This document shows positions 1-10,699 of a DNA stretch of 64,000 bases, in pieces. The stretch's first letter is position 1; every line of letters starts with the position of its first letter. The position numbers were made by a program, and so were the translations under genes. The notes under the pieces are model-generated. The model was given only the letters and a program-made list of their open reading frames with translations. It ran no database searches and was not told the DNA's origin. The DNA comes from Lepeophtheirus salmonis (taxonomy: Eukaryota > Arthropoda > Copepoda > Siphonostomatoida > Caligidae). Location of the stretch: the NCBI RefSeq assembly GCF_016086655.4, contig NC_052141.2, positions 8,308,001-8,372,000 of the forward strand, in the 5' to 3' direction.

Positions 1-900
1 GGAGCCGTTGAGCTACCTTTAAATATTTTTCAAAACCGTTTAAAATTTAAATAACATGTCCTTAGATTAAAATAAAAAAATTACGATCCTCGTAACTCAA
101 TAATTCTCAAATTTAAAAAATAAGTTTCACCTTAATTTAAAGGGATTCTGAAATTTCCCAAATATATTTTTTGAAAAGACCGATCCAGATCCACATTTTT
201 TGAATGATCGAGAACGATTTTTCTTTGAGACTGGTCCATATTGAACTTTTCTAAAAACCAAGTTAGTTTGGTAAGTAAAAATTATAACGGTTTCGGACCA
301 GTTCCATATTTTCAGAAGGAACTCCCAACTCAAATAATATTCCATATTTAAATTTACTATTTTTACAATGGACTATCAATCACATGTTGTATTATTTATT
401 TAATAATTTATTAATAATATTTCATATCATCAGAAAGATAGGATGAAATAAGTCCATTGTGTAAGTAAAATACGAGGTTTGATGAGTTGTCTGCTAGAAA
501 CGTAATATACTGGTGTTGATTTTGGGTCTGAATATAATGTAATACTCTGAGATAAAAATTATTTTTGTTGAGCCTAATTAACTCAATCATTTAAAGAAGT
601 TCGCATTGGATCGGTATTGATTCGTCGATTCGATATCAATCCGAATAATTTAAAATTAGGTGTACAACGTTTTTATCAATGAGTTTTAAATGCATGATGT
701 TTAATGTTTAAAAATCAAGATTATCGTTTTAATGACGTCATATGATTTTATGAGTGTACAGAGTTTGAACTCAAATCTTTCAGTAGCATGACTAAATTAT
801 GGAACGCCTAATTTTTATCGAGTCAATCAGTTATAATCAATCAAAACCAACTCGTAACATGTTTAAATACTATATTTACCTATATTATTTGTTTAATATG
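1..900. other. AT-rich stretch without recognisable gene
   Basis: Only short frames interrupted by stops are seen on both strands. The only sequence word that stands out is TGACGTCA (733-740), a perfect CRE-type octamer, with no gene beside it to regulate. If the candidate exon at 920-1051 is real, this stretch would be intron, but no upstream exon could be found here. Confidence 0.6.
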
Positions 901-919
901 TCTTTTTTCACAATTAATA

Positions 920-1051
920 ACCCCCTTGGCACGCTGGGGAACAGATTTGCAGCTCTTGACAATGGGGGGCGTGTCCATAGTATACGCCACCGTCATTATT
1001 GCAGCTCCAAGGAAGAAGGAAGAAGCTCACATGAAGATAGGGCAGAAGTGA
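920..1051 (+). CDS. Candidate terminal exon, cytochrome c oxidase subunit 7A-like (partial)
   Basis: The frame ending at TGA 1049-1051 reads LLTMGGVSIVYATVIIAAP followed by RKKEEAHMKIGQK. It is one hydrophobic segment of about 15 residues with a basic tail, in codons much richer in G and C than the surroundings. A splice acceptor (tttgcag, ending at 952) lies just before it. Family knowledge: COX7A subunits of mitochondrial complex IV end in a single inner-membrane helix with a G..D...L..TM.L..GG signature and finish at PKK. Here GTD, LTMGG and APRKK fall in that order. The resemblance is short and from memory, and the N-terminal presequence and matrix part are not seen, so they would have to lie on upstream exons, possibly outside the window. 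Alternatives are another single-pass small mitochondrial protein or a chance frame. Confidence 0.33.
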   Translation, partial: TPLARWGTDLQLLTMGGVSIVYATVIIAAPRKKEEAHMKIGQK

Positions 1052-1177
1052 GACATGTTGTTGATGGATAAGTTTTGTCTATGGTAATCATATAGCAAGA
1101 TTATAACCTGTATGTATATAATATTTCATGTATCTTGTATAGAATGTAAATAGATCAATATCAATAGAATCGTCTAC

Positions 1178-1350
1178 CCCAGGGGTCAGCAACCCATGGC
1201 ACGTGTGCCACTGCTGGCACGTGTAGGCATATTCACTGGCACGTAAAAATTATAATATATTCCCGTTGTTTGGGTCTGTTTTTTACCATTACTGTTGATA
1301 GTGGCAGACTCATTGATTATGAATGTTAAAGTTGATACTCCATGTCTCAA
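1178..1350 (+). mobile_element. hAT-type transposon end (fragment)
   Basis: The segment begins caggggtcagcaaccc (from about 1181), followed by cat-ggcacgtgtgccactg, with ggcacgtg repeated three times nearby. Terminal inverted repeats of this form (CAGGGGTCRGCAACC) are typical of hAT transposons and their non-autonomous derivatives in animals. No matching inverted end (ggttgctgacccctg) was found in the window and no transposase follows, so this is a one-ended relic or a solo end; its right boundary is a guess. Confidence 0.5.
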
Positions 1351-1351
1351 A

Positions 1352-1925
1352 GGATGCCTACTCCTGGTCTAGCAATACAGTCGTTCGTAAATAAGTAACT
1401 CAAGATGTTGGTTCTTCCTGGTTGTACGAGACTCTAATGGACTTCTTGATGCTCTAGGTAGTTCGGATGGAGATTTATACAGTATCTGTAACCTTCTTCT
1501 AACTAATCTGGTTTGTGTATGAGAGCACACACTCGTTAGCTTAGAGACACGAGATAAAAACAAAACTTGTTTATTTTTATTTCAGCTGTCTTTTTTTTTT
1601 CATAATGAAATCTTTTAATCAGAAATAACCAGAATAAAATTGTCGCTAAATGCTTTTGAAAGTTTTTGGTCCACATTCTCTACAAATTAGTCAAAATGCA
1701 CGTGGTTACTTTTATTAAGTCTCCCAAACTTTCCTTCATTAAAAACCAAAAAAAAGAGAGAAAAAAAAAAGATTCAAAATCAGTTGTTAGTATGCCAATT
1801 CTTCCCAACTGTAGAATGATTATTAAAAAAGGGTTAAGAATTGTTTACAGGTTGCTTAACAAAATTTAGTTCAAAGTCAACTAATCAATGTTCAAATAAA
1901 TCATAAGGAAAAATTAAGAAGTACA
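1352..1925. other. No recognisable feature
   Basis: AT-rich sequence with homopolymer A and T tracts. A 64-codon minus frame at 1369-1563 shows no motif and no composition shift, so I treat it as chance. Confidence 0.5.
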
Positions 1926-1926
1926 A

Positions 1927-2634
1927 TCAACTGCTAATGTTTCCTGTGACCCCTCTGATGATACCGGAAAGCCTTTTCATGGCATTTTTTTCCTCTCTCA
2001 TTTTCTCCACCTCTCCTCACGAGGCTACCAAGAGAGGTGTATTGTTCAAGATAACCCTTCGGACGTATTGTTCCAAAGCGTAATTTCTGCCATAGATCAC
2101 CGCTCTTTTGTTGGTGTAGTCGCGACTTTCATAGTCAGGTAATGGTTTTGTGGAGGATTCTGTGGTGGATTAGATACGTATATAGTATGTGTCCAACATT
2201 TTTATTGCTTTGTTCCACTCAACAAGGGAGATTTAATCACCATTTTTCCTTACAATGGGGATTTTGGTAGCCTCCTTGGCAATTTCTGCAAATTGATATT
2301 TACGTTTAGGCTTCGATTGTGGAAACTTTTGCGGCTCAGCAGACTTCTTCTTTGAACTTCGAGGCCTTGTGGATGGAGGAATTTCATTAGAATGGCCCTC
2401 CCTCTTTCGTTTCCTACTTCGAGGGGCTTGATTATCAGTTTTTTCATGTGCTGAGAGTTGCACTTTCTGATTATTAATTTTTGTGGAGTTAGTTCTTTGT
2501 AACCCTGTTCTCCCATCATGGAATCTTAACCTGTTTCCCCACTTGTTGTATGTGACGCTCTCCCAGTTCAGGTTGACGTCATTTCTATTTATAATTAGAT
2601 ATGTTTTATCACTTTCTTTTTTAGACATAGTCAA
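1927..2634 (-). pseudogene. Unknown basic protein, one frame of 236 codons with three internal stops
   Basis: A single minus-strand frame runs from ATG at 2634 to a TGA at 1927-1929, exactly 708 bases. It carries only three internal stops (2233-2235, 2170-2172, 2017-2019) where AT-rich noise would give many more. The first 133 codons form an intact ORF. Its middle is very basic and probably disordered, with clusters such as RSRKRKREG, RPRSSKKK and KPKRKYQF that look like nuclear-localisation signals. The second part is more globular (VEWNKAIKMLDTYYIRI, LPDYESRDYTNKRAVIYG, LEQYVRRVILNNTPLLV) and the end is helical and charged (EVEKMREEKNAMKRLSG). No introns are apparent, so it may be a retrocopy or the remains of an element-encoded protein. 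I do not recognise the family and give no function. Confidence 0.5.
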
Positions 2635-3039
2635 ATATTGATTGACAGATGGGCAATCATGTTCCGCTCAATTAGAGAGTTGGAAACATCCTTATTAAGA
2701 AGAAGCTGAGATCATTGTCTTAGCTTTCGATTTATCAATTTATTGGTAGAATGAAAATGATTGAAGTCCAATATTGGTTCACAAGTGGAAGGATGTGCAT
2801 TTATAACACTTTTTAACTTGATAAAATGTGAAAATGAACTTTAAACCCCTCTAAAACGAATTAAACTTCGAGCCAAAACATGTGACAGGTTGATATTATA
2901 AAGATAGGAAGTCAACTTCACTACAGCATATATAAATAAAACCCAATGTTTTATGAACATATTTTGTTCAACTATAGAATTTGTATTCAAACGTTTGGGA
3001 TATCTTGGGCAAGAAGTATTTTAGCCTTTCCTGCCTCTT

Positions 3040-3795
3040 TTTTGAACTAAATATATCTTGCTCATTATTGTTTACATCGGATCATACAATAAAGTGTTGT
3101 AAAGATTTTTGTTACAGTATTGCGCTTGACTGGTTTAGTCGTAAATTATCTTGCGTTGAATATAAAGTTTTCAAAAGATGAAACTCACAATATTGAACAT
3201 TTGTATTCCTTGAGATGTAAAATTGCATCGAAAACATAAAAAAAAATAATAATAAAGGAATACATACAAGGCCGATACTCTTTCGAATTGTGTTGCACAT
3301 CAATGGTTCCAGCGATTTTTTTCGCTCAATTTTCCCCACTATTATGAACAATTCGACCGTTTGAAACTGGCGATTGAACAAAAGAGCCCAGCGTAGGTTA
3401 ATAGGAGATAACTAGACAACATCAAGACAATGCCAGGCCACACATATCTTTGATAACGCGCCGAAAGATCCAAGAACTCTGATGGGATGTTCTTATACAT
3501 CCACCCTACCGTCTGGACCTTCCGCCAAGGGACTATTACCTGTTCTTGCCTATGGCCAACACGCTTGGGGATAAAAATCTGGCCTCAATAGAAACCTTTG
3601 AAAATTGGTTGCCCGAGTTTTTCCAATAGGTACAAGGGCTACTTCGAGGAGGGAATTATGAAGCTAGATTCTTGTTGGCAACAAGTTATAGAACAGAACA
3701 GGGCATTCTTGGTTTCAATCATATGATTGTAACACTTCTTATAAACCATTCAAATAAAGTGAAAAATACGAAATCACTTTTTCACGAACTACAGG
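3040..3795 (+). mobile_element. Mariner element, internally deleted and frameshifted
   Basis: Plus-strand translation in shifting frames gives mariner transposase pieces in order: QFDRLKLAIEQKSPA, a decayed D2 block (DNARPHTS-like, bases 3425-3470), a decayed SPDLAPSDYHLF-like block, and a well-kept C-terminus (GIMKLDSCWQQVIEQN, LVS). The 3' untranslated end, about 3745-3795, has the mariner-style aaccattcaaataaagtg and ctttttcacgaac words. The first catalytic D region is missing. The 5' part (3050-3180) is homologous to the beginning of the minus-strand mariner at 29.2-30.05 kb, including the shared words ggatcatac and agtattgcg. So these are two copies of one family. Non-functional. Confidence 0.75.
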
Positions 3796-3839
3796 CACCC
3801 AAAAATATTGACTAGATTTTGGAATCTTTATTTGATATA

Positions 3840-3957
3840 AGAGACTTATTTTGGTCCCGATATGGCAATTTACATTAAATCTATTAACTTTTGATTTCTC
3901 TTTAGGGACGATCAATTTCCAATAAATTAAGTGTAGTTTGCGACTCCCCCAAGGCGT
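3840..3957 (+). repeat. Interspersed repeat D, 5' portion
   Basis: This segment holds gtcccgatatgg, then gggacgatcaattt and gtttgcgac. The same words appear in the same order at 50.43-50.54 kb. It abuts the right end of the mariner at 3795. Classified only as a member of the dispersed family described at 50.4 kb. Confidence 0.5.
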
Positions 3958-4129
3958 AAATGGCATTGAGTTAACGACCTAAATTGATGACAATTCGCCG
4001 AAGAATATATTTATTTAACTTCAATTCGAGAAAAGTCATTCCACCTTGCTTTTTTGTTGTCGGGACAAAGGATATCCAAGGAATTTGTTATGGCTGTAAA
4101 ACCACAAAAATTCCCATATTTCTGATTCG

Positions 4130-4330
4130 TTTTGAAAGTGACAATACATTTTTGCTATAATAATTTTAATTTGCGGCGTCTTCAAGGATTCAATCAAAGT
4201 AAATTGTTGATAGAAATGGAATCTAACATGTTAAAGAATACAAATGTAACCCAAACTCATTTTTGTGAAATGCATTGTAAGTAATCTTTACTTTGATGTA
4301 TCACAAATGTAATTTATCTTGATTCAATCA
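4130..4330 (+). repeat. Interspersed repeat D, 3' portion
   Basis: Contains atttgcggcgtcttcaagga, then aaattgttgatagaaatg and agaatacaaatgtaa. These match the copies at 14.5, 15.9, 50.15 and 50.5 kb in order and spacing. All copies lie on the plus strand. No coding potential is visible. Confidence 0.55.
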
Positions 4331-4534
4331 AGTTGAATAAAATGTCAAATAAATAAATAGTTGATTAAAAAAAACTTTCTCTTTAAAACTTAATTTATTT
4401 TAATTACATTAAAATATGCACTTGATTTGCAAGATATTTTTACCTGCATTTTCTCTCTTGAAGGCACTTGCAGCTTTTTTAATGATTAAAATTAATCAAT
4501 GAAAACAAAAGTAGATTTATAATATATATTTTTT

Positions 4535-4615
4535 TAAAAGTCAGTACCTGTTGAAATTGGTGGAACTAGTTTAAGTTTGAATATTAGTGTTAAGTCATGG
4601 TCCAAGACCAAATGT
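4535..4615 (+). repeat. Direct repeat E, copy 1
   Basis: The block gtacctgttgaaattggtgg, then aactagtttaag, is matched at 6772-6845 by ctacctgtagaaattgatgg, then atctagtttaag. Both run in the same direction about 2.2 kb apart. They may be two pieces of a dispersed family or a local duplication. Confidence 0.55.
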
Positions 4616-4954
4616 TTGGGTTCAGTATTGTTACATTGTAATCTTTAATTTGTGCTCAACTCTACGTTTCCTCATCATGGCATGACCTCACTAACCAAAA
4701 AACATAATAAAAAATAGAGTACAATTAGATGCAAGGCAATGCTGATAAGTCCTGTATCAATTTCTATTTTCCCCATCATAGTACAGATTCGTTTAGAGCA
4801 GGTATCAACAGCCTTTTACGCTCAAAGAGCTATTTGAACCAATTTAAAACGGAAATAAAAACTTTTTTTTTAATTTACTCTTTTCTACTAAAACTTCATA
4901 AAAAACTAATTTAAACGCAAGTGTAATGATCTCTTTCAAATGAATGAAAAAGTG

Positions 4955-5018
4955 ATTGTTAATTCTAATTATACATTTAGCAAACAAAAAACGATGTTAG
5001 CTGTCATCCTAGTCATCC
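4955..5018 (-). repeat. Dispersed repeat G, copy 1
   Basis: The words tctaattatacat and gatgttagctgtcat occur here about 25 bases apart. They recur as reverse complement at 38050-38108 (atgacagctaacatc, then atgtataattaga). The second copy lies at the edge of a 35-bp tandem duplication and next to a mariner TIR. Confidence 0.5.
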
Positions 5019-5117
5019 TTTGAGGGGTTGAGATCTGCATTAAAACCTTGACCTGAATTTAAAAAAGAACAAGAAACAATAATTAACTATACTGAAATGT
5101 TTATGTTAACTGAGCCC

Positions 5118-5637
5118 CATCCAGGAGCTGTAGCATCAGGATATAAGGGGTCTATGCAGCTCCAGAGGGCCCGGTTGTCGATCCAGGGTTAGAGCAAATG
5201 TAGAGACACTCATTTATTCTATAGACTTTCTAGACAAAGAAGTCATCTATGTCATGAAGCAGGGCGTTTTAGAGGTAGGCTGGATCTCTGCTTCTCCCCC
5301 TAATGCCATGGTTAGTGGCGTGTTTTGTAAAATAGCTCATTATTTGAGATATCCAATAGACGGACAGTTGATTCGTAAGAATCCAAAATTTAGCAGATTT
5401 ATCAAGGGACTATCCTACTGGAAACTTCCGTTACCGAAACATAAAGCTCCATTGTATGTAAGAGTTTTAGTATAGTTTTTGGAAAAACAAGCACTACCAT
5501 CTAAGTCTTCTTTTTTAGAGTTAACAAGGAAAGTGTATAGTTCCGGTAACACGTTGTCGAGTGTGGTTCATAAGAATAATATTTATTTATATGTGAAAGA
5601 ACGTGAGGATGAATCTACCCATGTGAATCTAGAATAG
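5118..5637 (+). mobile_element. DIRS/Crypton-like tyrosine recombinase fragment
   Basis: One plus-strand frame of about 170 codons carries a single internal stop (5473-5475). It reads IDFLDKEVIYV, then a decayed stretch, then PIDGQLIRKNPKFSRFIKG, LPLPKHKAPLYVRVLV, FLEKQALPSKSSFLELTRKV. From the family: the core-binding domain of DIRS-like and related tyrosine recombinases has the pattern hP.v.RfmkGi...rP..Pry...WDv..vl.+l....l....l..Lt.Kl, and the order and spacing here follow it. In the element this enzyme would integrate a circular DNA copy. The catalytic R..HxxR..Y half is not recognisable, so this is a truncated relic. No reverse transcriptase or split repeats were found nearby. Confidence 0.5.
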
Positions 5638-5918
5638 GACTAGAATAGAATTCAAGGCATTTCAGAGGGGAGAGTGTGTTATTCTGACTCTTTTCAATAA
5701 ACCCAAGTAACATTTGTTGCAACATGTTTTTGCCTCGAAAAGTAAGGGGAGGTTCACTTCACGTTTTCCCAACCAATCAACAATCAGAACATTAATAATG
5801 TAAATAAACAAATAAAACATCAACAGATTACAAGAAAATACACTTTAAAATTTTGTAACGCCGTGTTGTAGAAATGTGATTTATTTAATATATTTAAATT
5901 CATATGACTTTATTGTAG

Positions 5919-6290
5919 GCTGATGCTCACAATTTTGAAACACAAATTTGACGTTTTGAACAATTAGTTTAAAGTATTGGGTTGTGACCAAATTTTAAAT
6001 AAAATCATTTTTTTCTTCAAAATAACAAATAGCACTAAGACAATTGCAGAAAATTAGCTACTATTTGTTTTATATCAAATTTTTATTTATCTATTGAGAG
6101 TCGAGTTTGAGAGTAAATCAAAAAGCTGGACGTGTATTACGTTATTGAGCCAATGTTCACAATTTTAAAACACAGTTGATGTCATGAGCAATTCATTTAT
6201 TGAAGACTGATTCTTAAATGAGATGGATTCAAATAGAATTTTTCTGTCAGACCAGTTGTGACCTAAATTCTTTAAAAGAACATATTAGTT
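5919..6290 (+). repeat. Two related direct segments with ttcacaattttraaacaca core
   Basis: The block at 5919-6015 (gatgctcacaattttgaaac, later gggttgtgaccaaatt) is repeated in degraded form at 6148-6290 (aatgttcacaattttaaaac, later agttgtgacctaaatt). Same strand, about 230 bases apart. Noncoding. Confidence 0.5.
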
Positions 6291-6771
6291 TAGGATACTA
6301 AAAATGAAAAAGGAGACATAATGGTTGAAATAATTAGTAAATAAAAACCATTTATATTAATTATTTTCAGGATTGACTTAACCTATATCAAAAATAAAGA
6401 ATATAAAAAAACCTTCGTAGATGATTAAAGGAATGTATTTTTGTTATAGAATAAATTTTATAATGTTTTAGATCTTAATTATGATTCAAATACTATGAAC
6501 TGTGGTTTTTATAAATATTTATGTTTCTGGTTTATTTTTGAGAAAAATACCTAACCCTGTTTGAAACGTTGACTTGTATTAAATTACAATGCACAGTAGA
6601 TTAAAAGTACGTATACCGAATCTTCGAAGAATTATAATTAGAAGTAAGAAAAACCATTTTTGATAAATATACACTAGACCTCTTTCTTTAGTTTGATCAA
6701 ATAAAAATCATAATGGCCTCAGACTCGTAAAACATTTTTGCACCGAAACCTATCACTAATATATCTTATAT

Positions 6772-6845
6772 GTAAAAGTGACTACCTGTAGAAATTGATG
6801 GATCTAGTTTAAGGTTGTTGATATTGATAAATCTGGTTTTTGACC
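6772..6845 (+). repeat. Direct repeat E, copy 2
   Basis: This is the partner of the block at 4535-4615. Identity is highest over the first 45 bases and then fades. Confidence 0.55.
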
Positions 6846-7043
6846 AATGCATACTAATTTATGTGTTAAATGTATGTATGCTTGAGCAGGGTGTACCAAA
6901 AAAGTTCCCCAAAAAACAAAAATAATCAAAAATTTCTCAAACGGCCTATGAGAGAAATTAAACACGTTTAGTTTGCTAACTTCTATCATATACTTATGTA
7001 CTTAGGGCAGGGTTTTTTCACTTTTTTTCTCAAATTTTGATTA

Positions 7044-7071
7044 CATACCACATTTTTTTTAATGTGGTATG
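7044..7071. repeat. Perfect 11-bp inverted repeat
   Basis: cataccacatt, six T, aatgtggtatg. As RNA it would fold into a perfect 11-bp stem with a 6-base loop. It is not next to any gene; it may be the middle of a small foldback element. Confidence 0.6.
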
Positions 7072-7079
7072 ATCAGAAA

Positions 7080-8195
7080 ATAACCTATGTAAACTTTCTT
7101 TGGCAAACAATGCCATGTTTAGGTAATGGTTTTTTATCCAAAGTTTGAAGGAAGACCAAAGTTATTTATTTCGTCAATTACGATTAAAATAGAGCATTAA
7201 TTATTATTTTGCATTTATTAGCCATGATGGACATTATTCTAATTTATAAACTTCAATTATATATTATTTTTCTAAATCTAAAATATGCAGCAAAAAGAAA
7301 GAATATCATAATTTTTTTGTTGTCTTTCCTTATGAAAATGTCAAAAGAAAGTTGCATGCAAAATGATGATCATAAAGTTGTCTCAATATTTTTCTCACTT
7401 CTTCTTGCGTAGAACAATTTTAGTAAAAAACACTTTTGAAATATTTTTTTTTATGTTAAATAATTATCTATGAATGTTTTTTTAAAATAAAATAACTAAA
7501 AATGTCTGTGTAGTATCTATATTTACTGAGTAAAGAGTATTTTTCTTTTTGAATAATTTCATTGAGATGAGTCACCTAAAGGACAATGCAGTTTTGAACA
7601 ATTTAAAAATTATTTTAGACTAATCTAAAGCAATTTTAACTAAATTTGGGGTACGGAAAGTCCCATTTCATTAACAAAGGGTTAAACAATCAACTCCAGC
7701 TTTTCCTTTTAAGTAATCACTCGAAAGAAAATGTTACGTCTAGATTGTGCTCATTTTTCTATAGAAAACATCAAGAACTCGTTTTGATTGTTTTACAATT
7801 ACTCGAAAGTGGTTCCTGTTGGTAATATATCGGATTGTATTAGTATGAAAAGTACGGCCAAGAACTCAGCAATTTGGATTGGCTAGTAGCAACGTCATCA
7901 AATTAGAAAATAAAACCTGAAAATTGAGTATATTATTTCAAAATCCTAATGGAGAATAATATACGCTATTAGCAATAAACTCTTACCTATTCCACAAAGG
8001 CTGGAAACGTATGTACTCTATTCAATGTATATCCTAAAAGGTGTCTTTGCTCAGTTGGAGATTACAGGGCTCCATGATGGGCTCTTGGATCAATCTTTTC
8101 AAGATATTTTATTATTTTAATTATTAAATTTCTTATTGGTTTTATATATAAGTTTTTAAACTTGAGATGATGCTCCTAATTGTATTGCATTTGTT
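7080..8195. other. No recognisable feature
   Basis: AT-rich, frames up to 67 codons only, with no motif. I see no repeat partner in the window for this interval. Confidence 0.5.
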
Positions 8196-8199
8196 ATCG

Positions 8200-8275
8200 C
8201 AATGGCGGATCTAAGAGCAGGTTTGTTCTTTTCCACGATGTTTTTTTTTTTTTTTTTTTTTGGGGGGTGAAGAAA
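8200..8275 (+). mobile_element. hAT-like end with T21-G6 tract (fragment)
   Basis: The words caatggcggatctaag (8200-8215) resemble the CAGTGGCGGATCTAG ends common among hAT transposons. Just downstream is a run of 21 T followed by 6 G (8241-8267). No opposite end was found. The first base after the C differs from the usual form, so the call is tentative. Confidence 0.35.
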
Positions 8276-8760
8276 AATGATGACTGATGTAATGATGTTT
8301 CACTGGTTAAAAATTTGTCTGGGTTAAATAATAAATAATTATATCAAAATGCATTATTTTGTATTATCTTTATCGCAAAAACTTATCTTTGATTGAGTTT
8401 CAGTGAAATTTTCTTGTATGCTTTTAATTTACATTTTATAAATATTAGTAGGATTAAACTATGATACTCATAATATATATTATTATATATTTACACTATT
8501 CTAATGTTAATTAATGTAAGTAATATTGACCTGTAAGTAATTATGACAAGTTTTAAACTCTTAAAACAGTAACATATTATTCTAATTAGGAAATTTTTTT
8601 GATATTCTATGAAAAAAAAAATAGAATTAAATAAGTACATCAAATAACTCAACACCTGTTTTACTACAATTTTTTTTTGTAAAATTTAACAATGTTTTGG
8701 ACTCTACTGAGTGGCTACTCTATTTTGTAGCTATTTAAGTGATTTACAGATCAAATATAT

Positions 8761-8852
8761 TTCCATTGCTTTGTCTATTTGTAAGTAACTCTATCATCTT
8801 TAATTTTTCCATTGCTTTGTCTAATTGTAAGTGACTCAACCATCTTTCATTT
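8761..8852 (+). repeat. 46-bp tandem duplication (2 copies)
   Basis: Unit 1 at 8761-8806 and unit 2 at 8807-8852 both start ttccattgctttgtcta and end with catctttmattt. They differ at a handful of positions. A local head-to-tail duplication. Confidence 0.85.
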
Positions 8853-8859
8853 TCCAAGA

Positions 8860-10480
8860 CAAGACAATAAACCAACAAAATTATTTGGTAGGTAATATAT
8901 CAACAAAAACCATAAAATATCATTATAAATTAAACGTTTGACAATAACTTTGAGGGATTTGATGTGAATTGGAAGGTATCTTTGTGAGATGGATATTTTA
9001 AATGTGTTTAAAATAAAACCATATTCATTGTAACCTAATTGAGGCCTCTGACTTGTCAATGTGAGAAAATAACACGGGTATAACTTATTTGTAGGGGTGG
9101 GCATTTTAGAGAGCGCGAGGAAAAGGCAGGAGCAGGATATATGGGACTACTGAATTGAGACTCTTGTTATTATCAGCTGTTTTATTTATTTAGAAGTAGA
9201 AAACGAATTATTGCATTGAAAAAGGAGAACCTTTGACATTTAAATTAGGATTAAAACAAGAAAATAGTATAATCATATAAATTCATCTAATTCAAAGATA
9301 GATGTTAACCCCATACGATCTATTTTGTACTGTGTCGGTCCATATTTAGGAAATCCTTCATGTCAGGTCAACCTTGAATATCCTTAAAGAAGGTAAATTC
9401 CAATCTTCAGTACGTCCCTGAAGGAGTTATTTTTTCCTTTTTTAATTATTTCGTTATAAAATGATAAACTATATAATTATGTAAAAAAATATAATTTTGT
9501 TTTATTTTGCTATATAATGAAAACATTAATATTTTTTGCAAGAATTATGCAATGCTCTTAATACATATCTCAAATACCTTATTTGGCTTAACGTACTATC
9601 GATATTCTTGTAAAAATTTCCAAGGATCGAAAGTTAAAAGCCAATCCAATGGACCAATATGACAAATCCCTAAGACTAGTCTGGTCCGTATTGATAAAGA
9701 TCGATACAAACCTTCCTATATTAAAGAATAAATAAAAAGAATTAAGCCCGATGGCAACAACATTTTTTCTTTTAATATCCAAACTGTGTTTTTTTTTCTA
9801 TACGTTTTACCAATTCCTACTTATATTTAAATCTGGATAAAGGAGTTTTAGTATAGAAAGATAAGGTTTAGATATAAATGTTATGTGCATAATAAGTTTT
9901 TGTATTAACTATCTCTAAAAAGGAATTGAGGGCTTAGGAAGTCAGAGCTTTGGTATTTTATAAACTGCAAAAAAACCCTCAAACTTGAAGAACCTTTAGC
10001 ATGTAAAAAACTTTTTTAAGACTAAAATGAAGGGGGTATAGTTTTTGATACAAACCTAGCTTTCCAAAAAAAAAAAAGGTATTTTTATTAACAGTGGAAT
10101 CATTTTTGAACTTGTTCCAACAGTGACACATACATATCAGAATTCATTACCATTGCCAACAAAGTTACACAGAAGTTATGTTTTAGTCTCTATCTGTTTG
10201 CTATTCACAGGGATTACGCCAAAATTGACATTGATACAATCTTAGTCAGAAGATTATATATGGTCACAGTAAGAGGTCATTTAACTTTTGTTACATAAAA
10301 ATTAAACTAGAATGGGTATTTGCTTGCGTGCAAATTCATATTAAGTTATATATCTCAATTTTTTCCAGAGTTATGATTGATAATAAAGTTTCACGTTTTT
10401 GATAACTTAACCTTACCCTCTAAAAATTTAATACTCTCAACCTGTGAACGATTGTTCAAGACAATATCCCAATGAAGGAG
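8860..10480. other. Mostly featureless AT-rich DNA
   Basis: No coding signature. A possible hAT-like word, taggggtgggcatttta, lies at about 9090, without partner. The block near 10040 (gatacaaacctag) has a reverse-complement counterpart near 34605 (ctaggtttgtac), probably a small dispersed repeat. Confidence 0.4.
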
Positions 10481-10486
10481 GTATGC

Positions 10487-10609
10487 CTAACTTGTGAAGG
10501 ACAGTGACAGTCCTTTATTTTCCAGCTCTTCTCCTTCTCCAGATCCTTTACTACTAGAACTTGTTAACATCTGAAATGTAGACCATACGTATTTCCCCAC
10601 TTGTTCCCT
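10487..10609 (-). CDS. Possible terminal exon, unknown protein
   Basis: A minus-strand frame of 40 codons ends at TAG (10487-10489). It begins REQVGKYVWSTFQML, passes through a serine-rich TSSSSKGSGEGEELEN and finishes KGLSLSFTS. Codon make-up is richer in G and C than the surroundings and the reading looks protein-like. The preceding bases on that strand end in atatag, a weak acceptor. A better acceptor (tttcctacag) lies further upstream but leaves an in-frame stop. I do not recognise a family; it could also be chance. Confidence 0.22.
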   Translation of the reverse strand, partial: REQVGKYVWSTFQMLTSSSSKGSGEGEELENKGLSLSFTS

Positions 10610-10699
10610 CTATATCTTTAAATCTCTATGACTGATTGGTAGAAATAGAATTTGCTGTAGGAAACAATTATCCACAATAAATCAATAATCATTCAATAG

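Noticed and set aside
799..1071. 90-codon plus frame starting with MERLIFIES
   Set aside because: The start part is AT-rich and random-looking; its 3' half overlaps the better-composed alternative frame (920-1051), which has a splice acceptor and a membrane helix.
1927..2170. Mitochondrial ribosomal protein mL52-like reading of the LPDY segment
   Set aside because: Only the LPDY word and a basic helix resemble that family, and the long basic first half has no place in it.
8040..8110. tRNA or SINE head (ttgctcagttgg box A-like)
   Set aside because: Box A has mismatches, no convincing box B at the required spacing, and no cloverleaf could be drawn.
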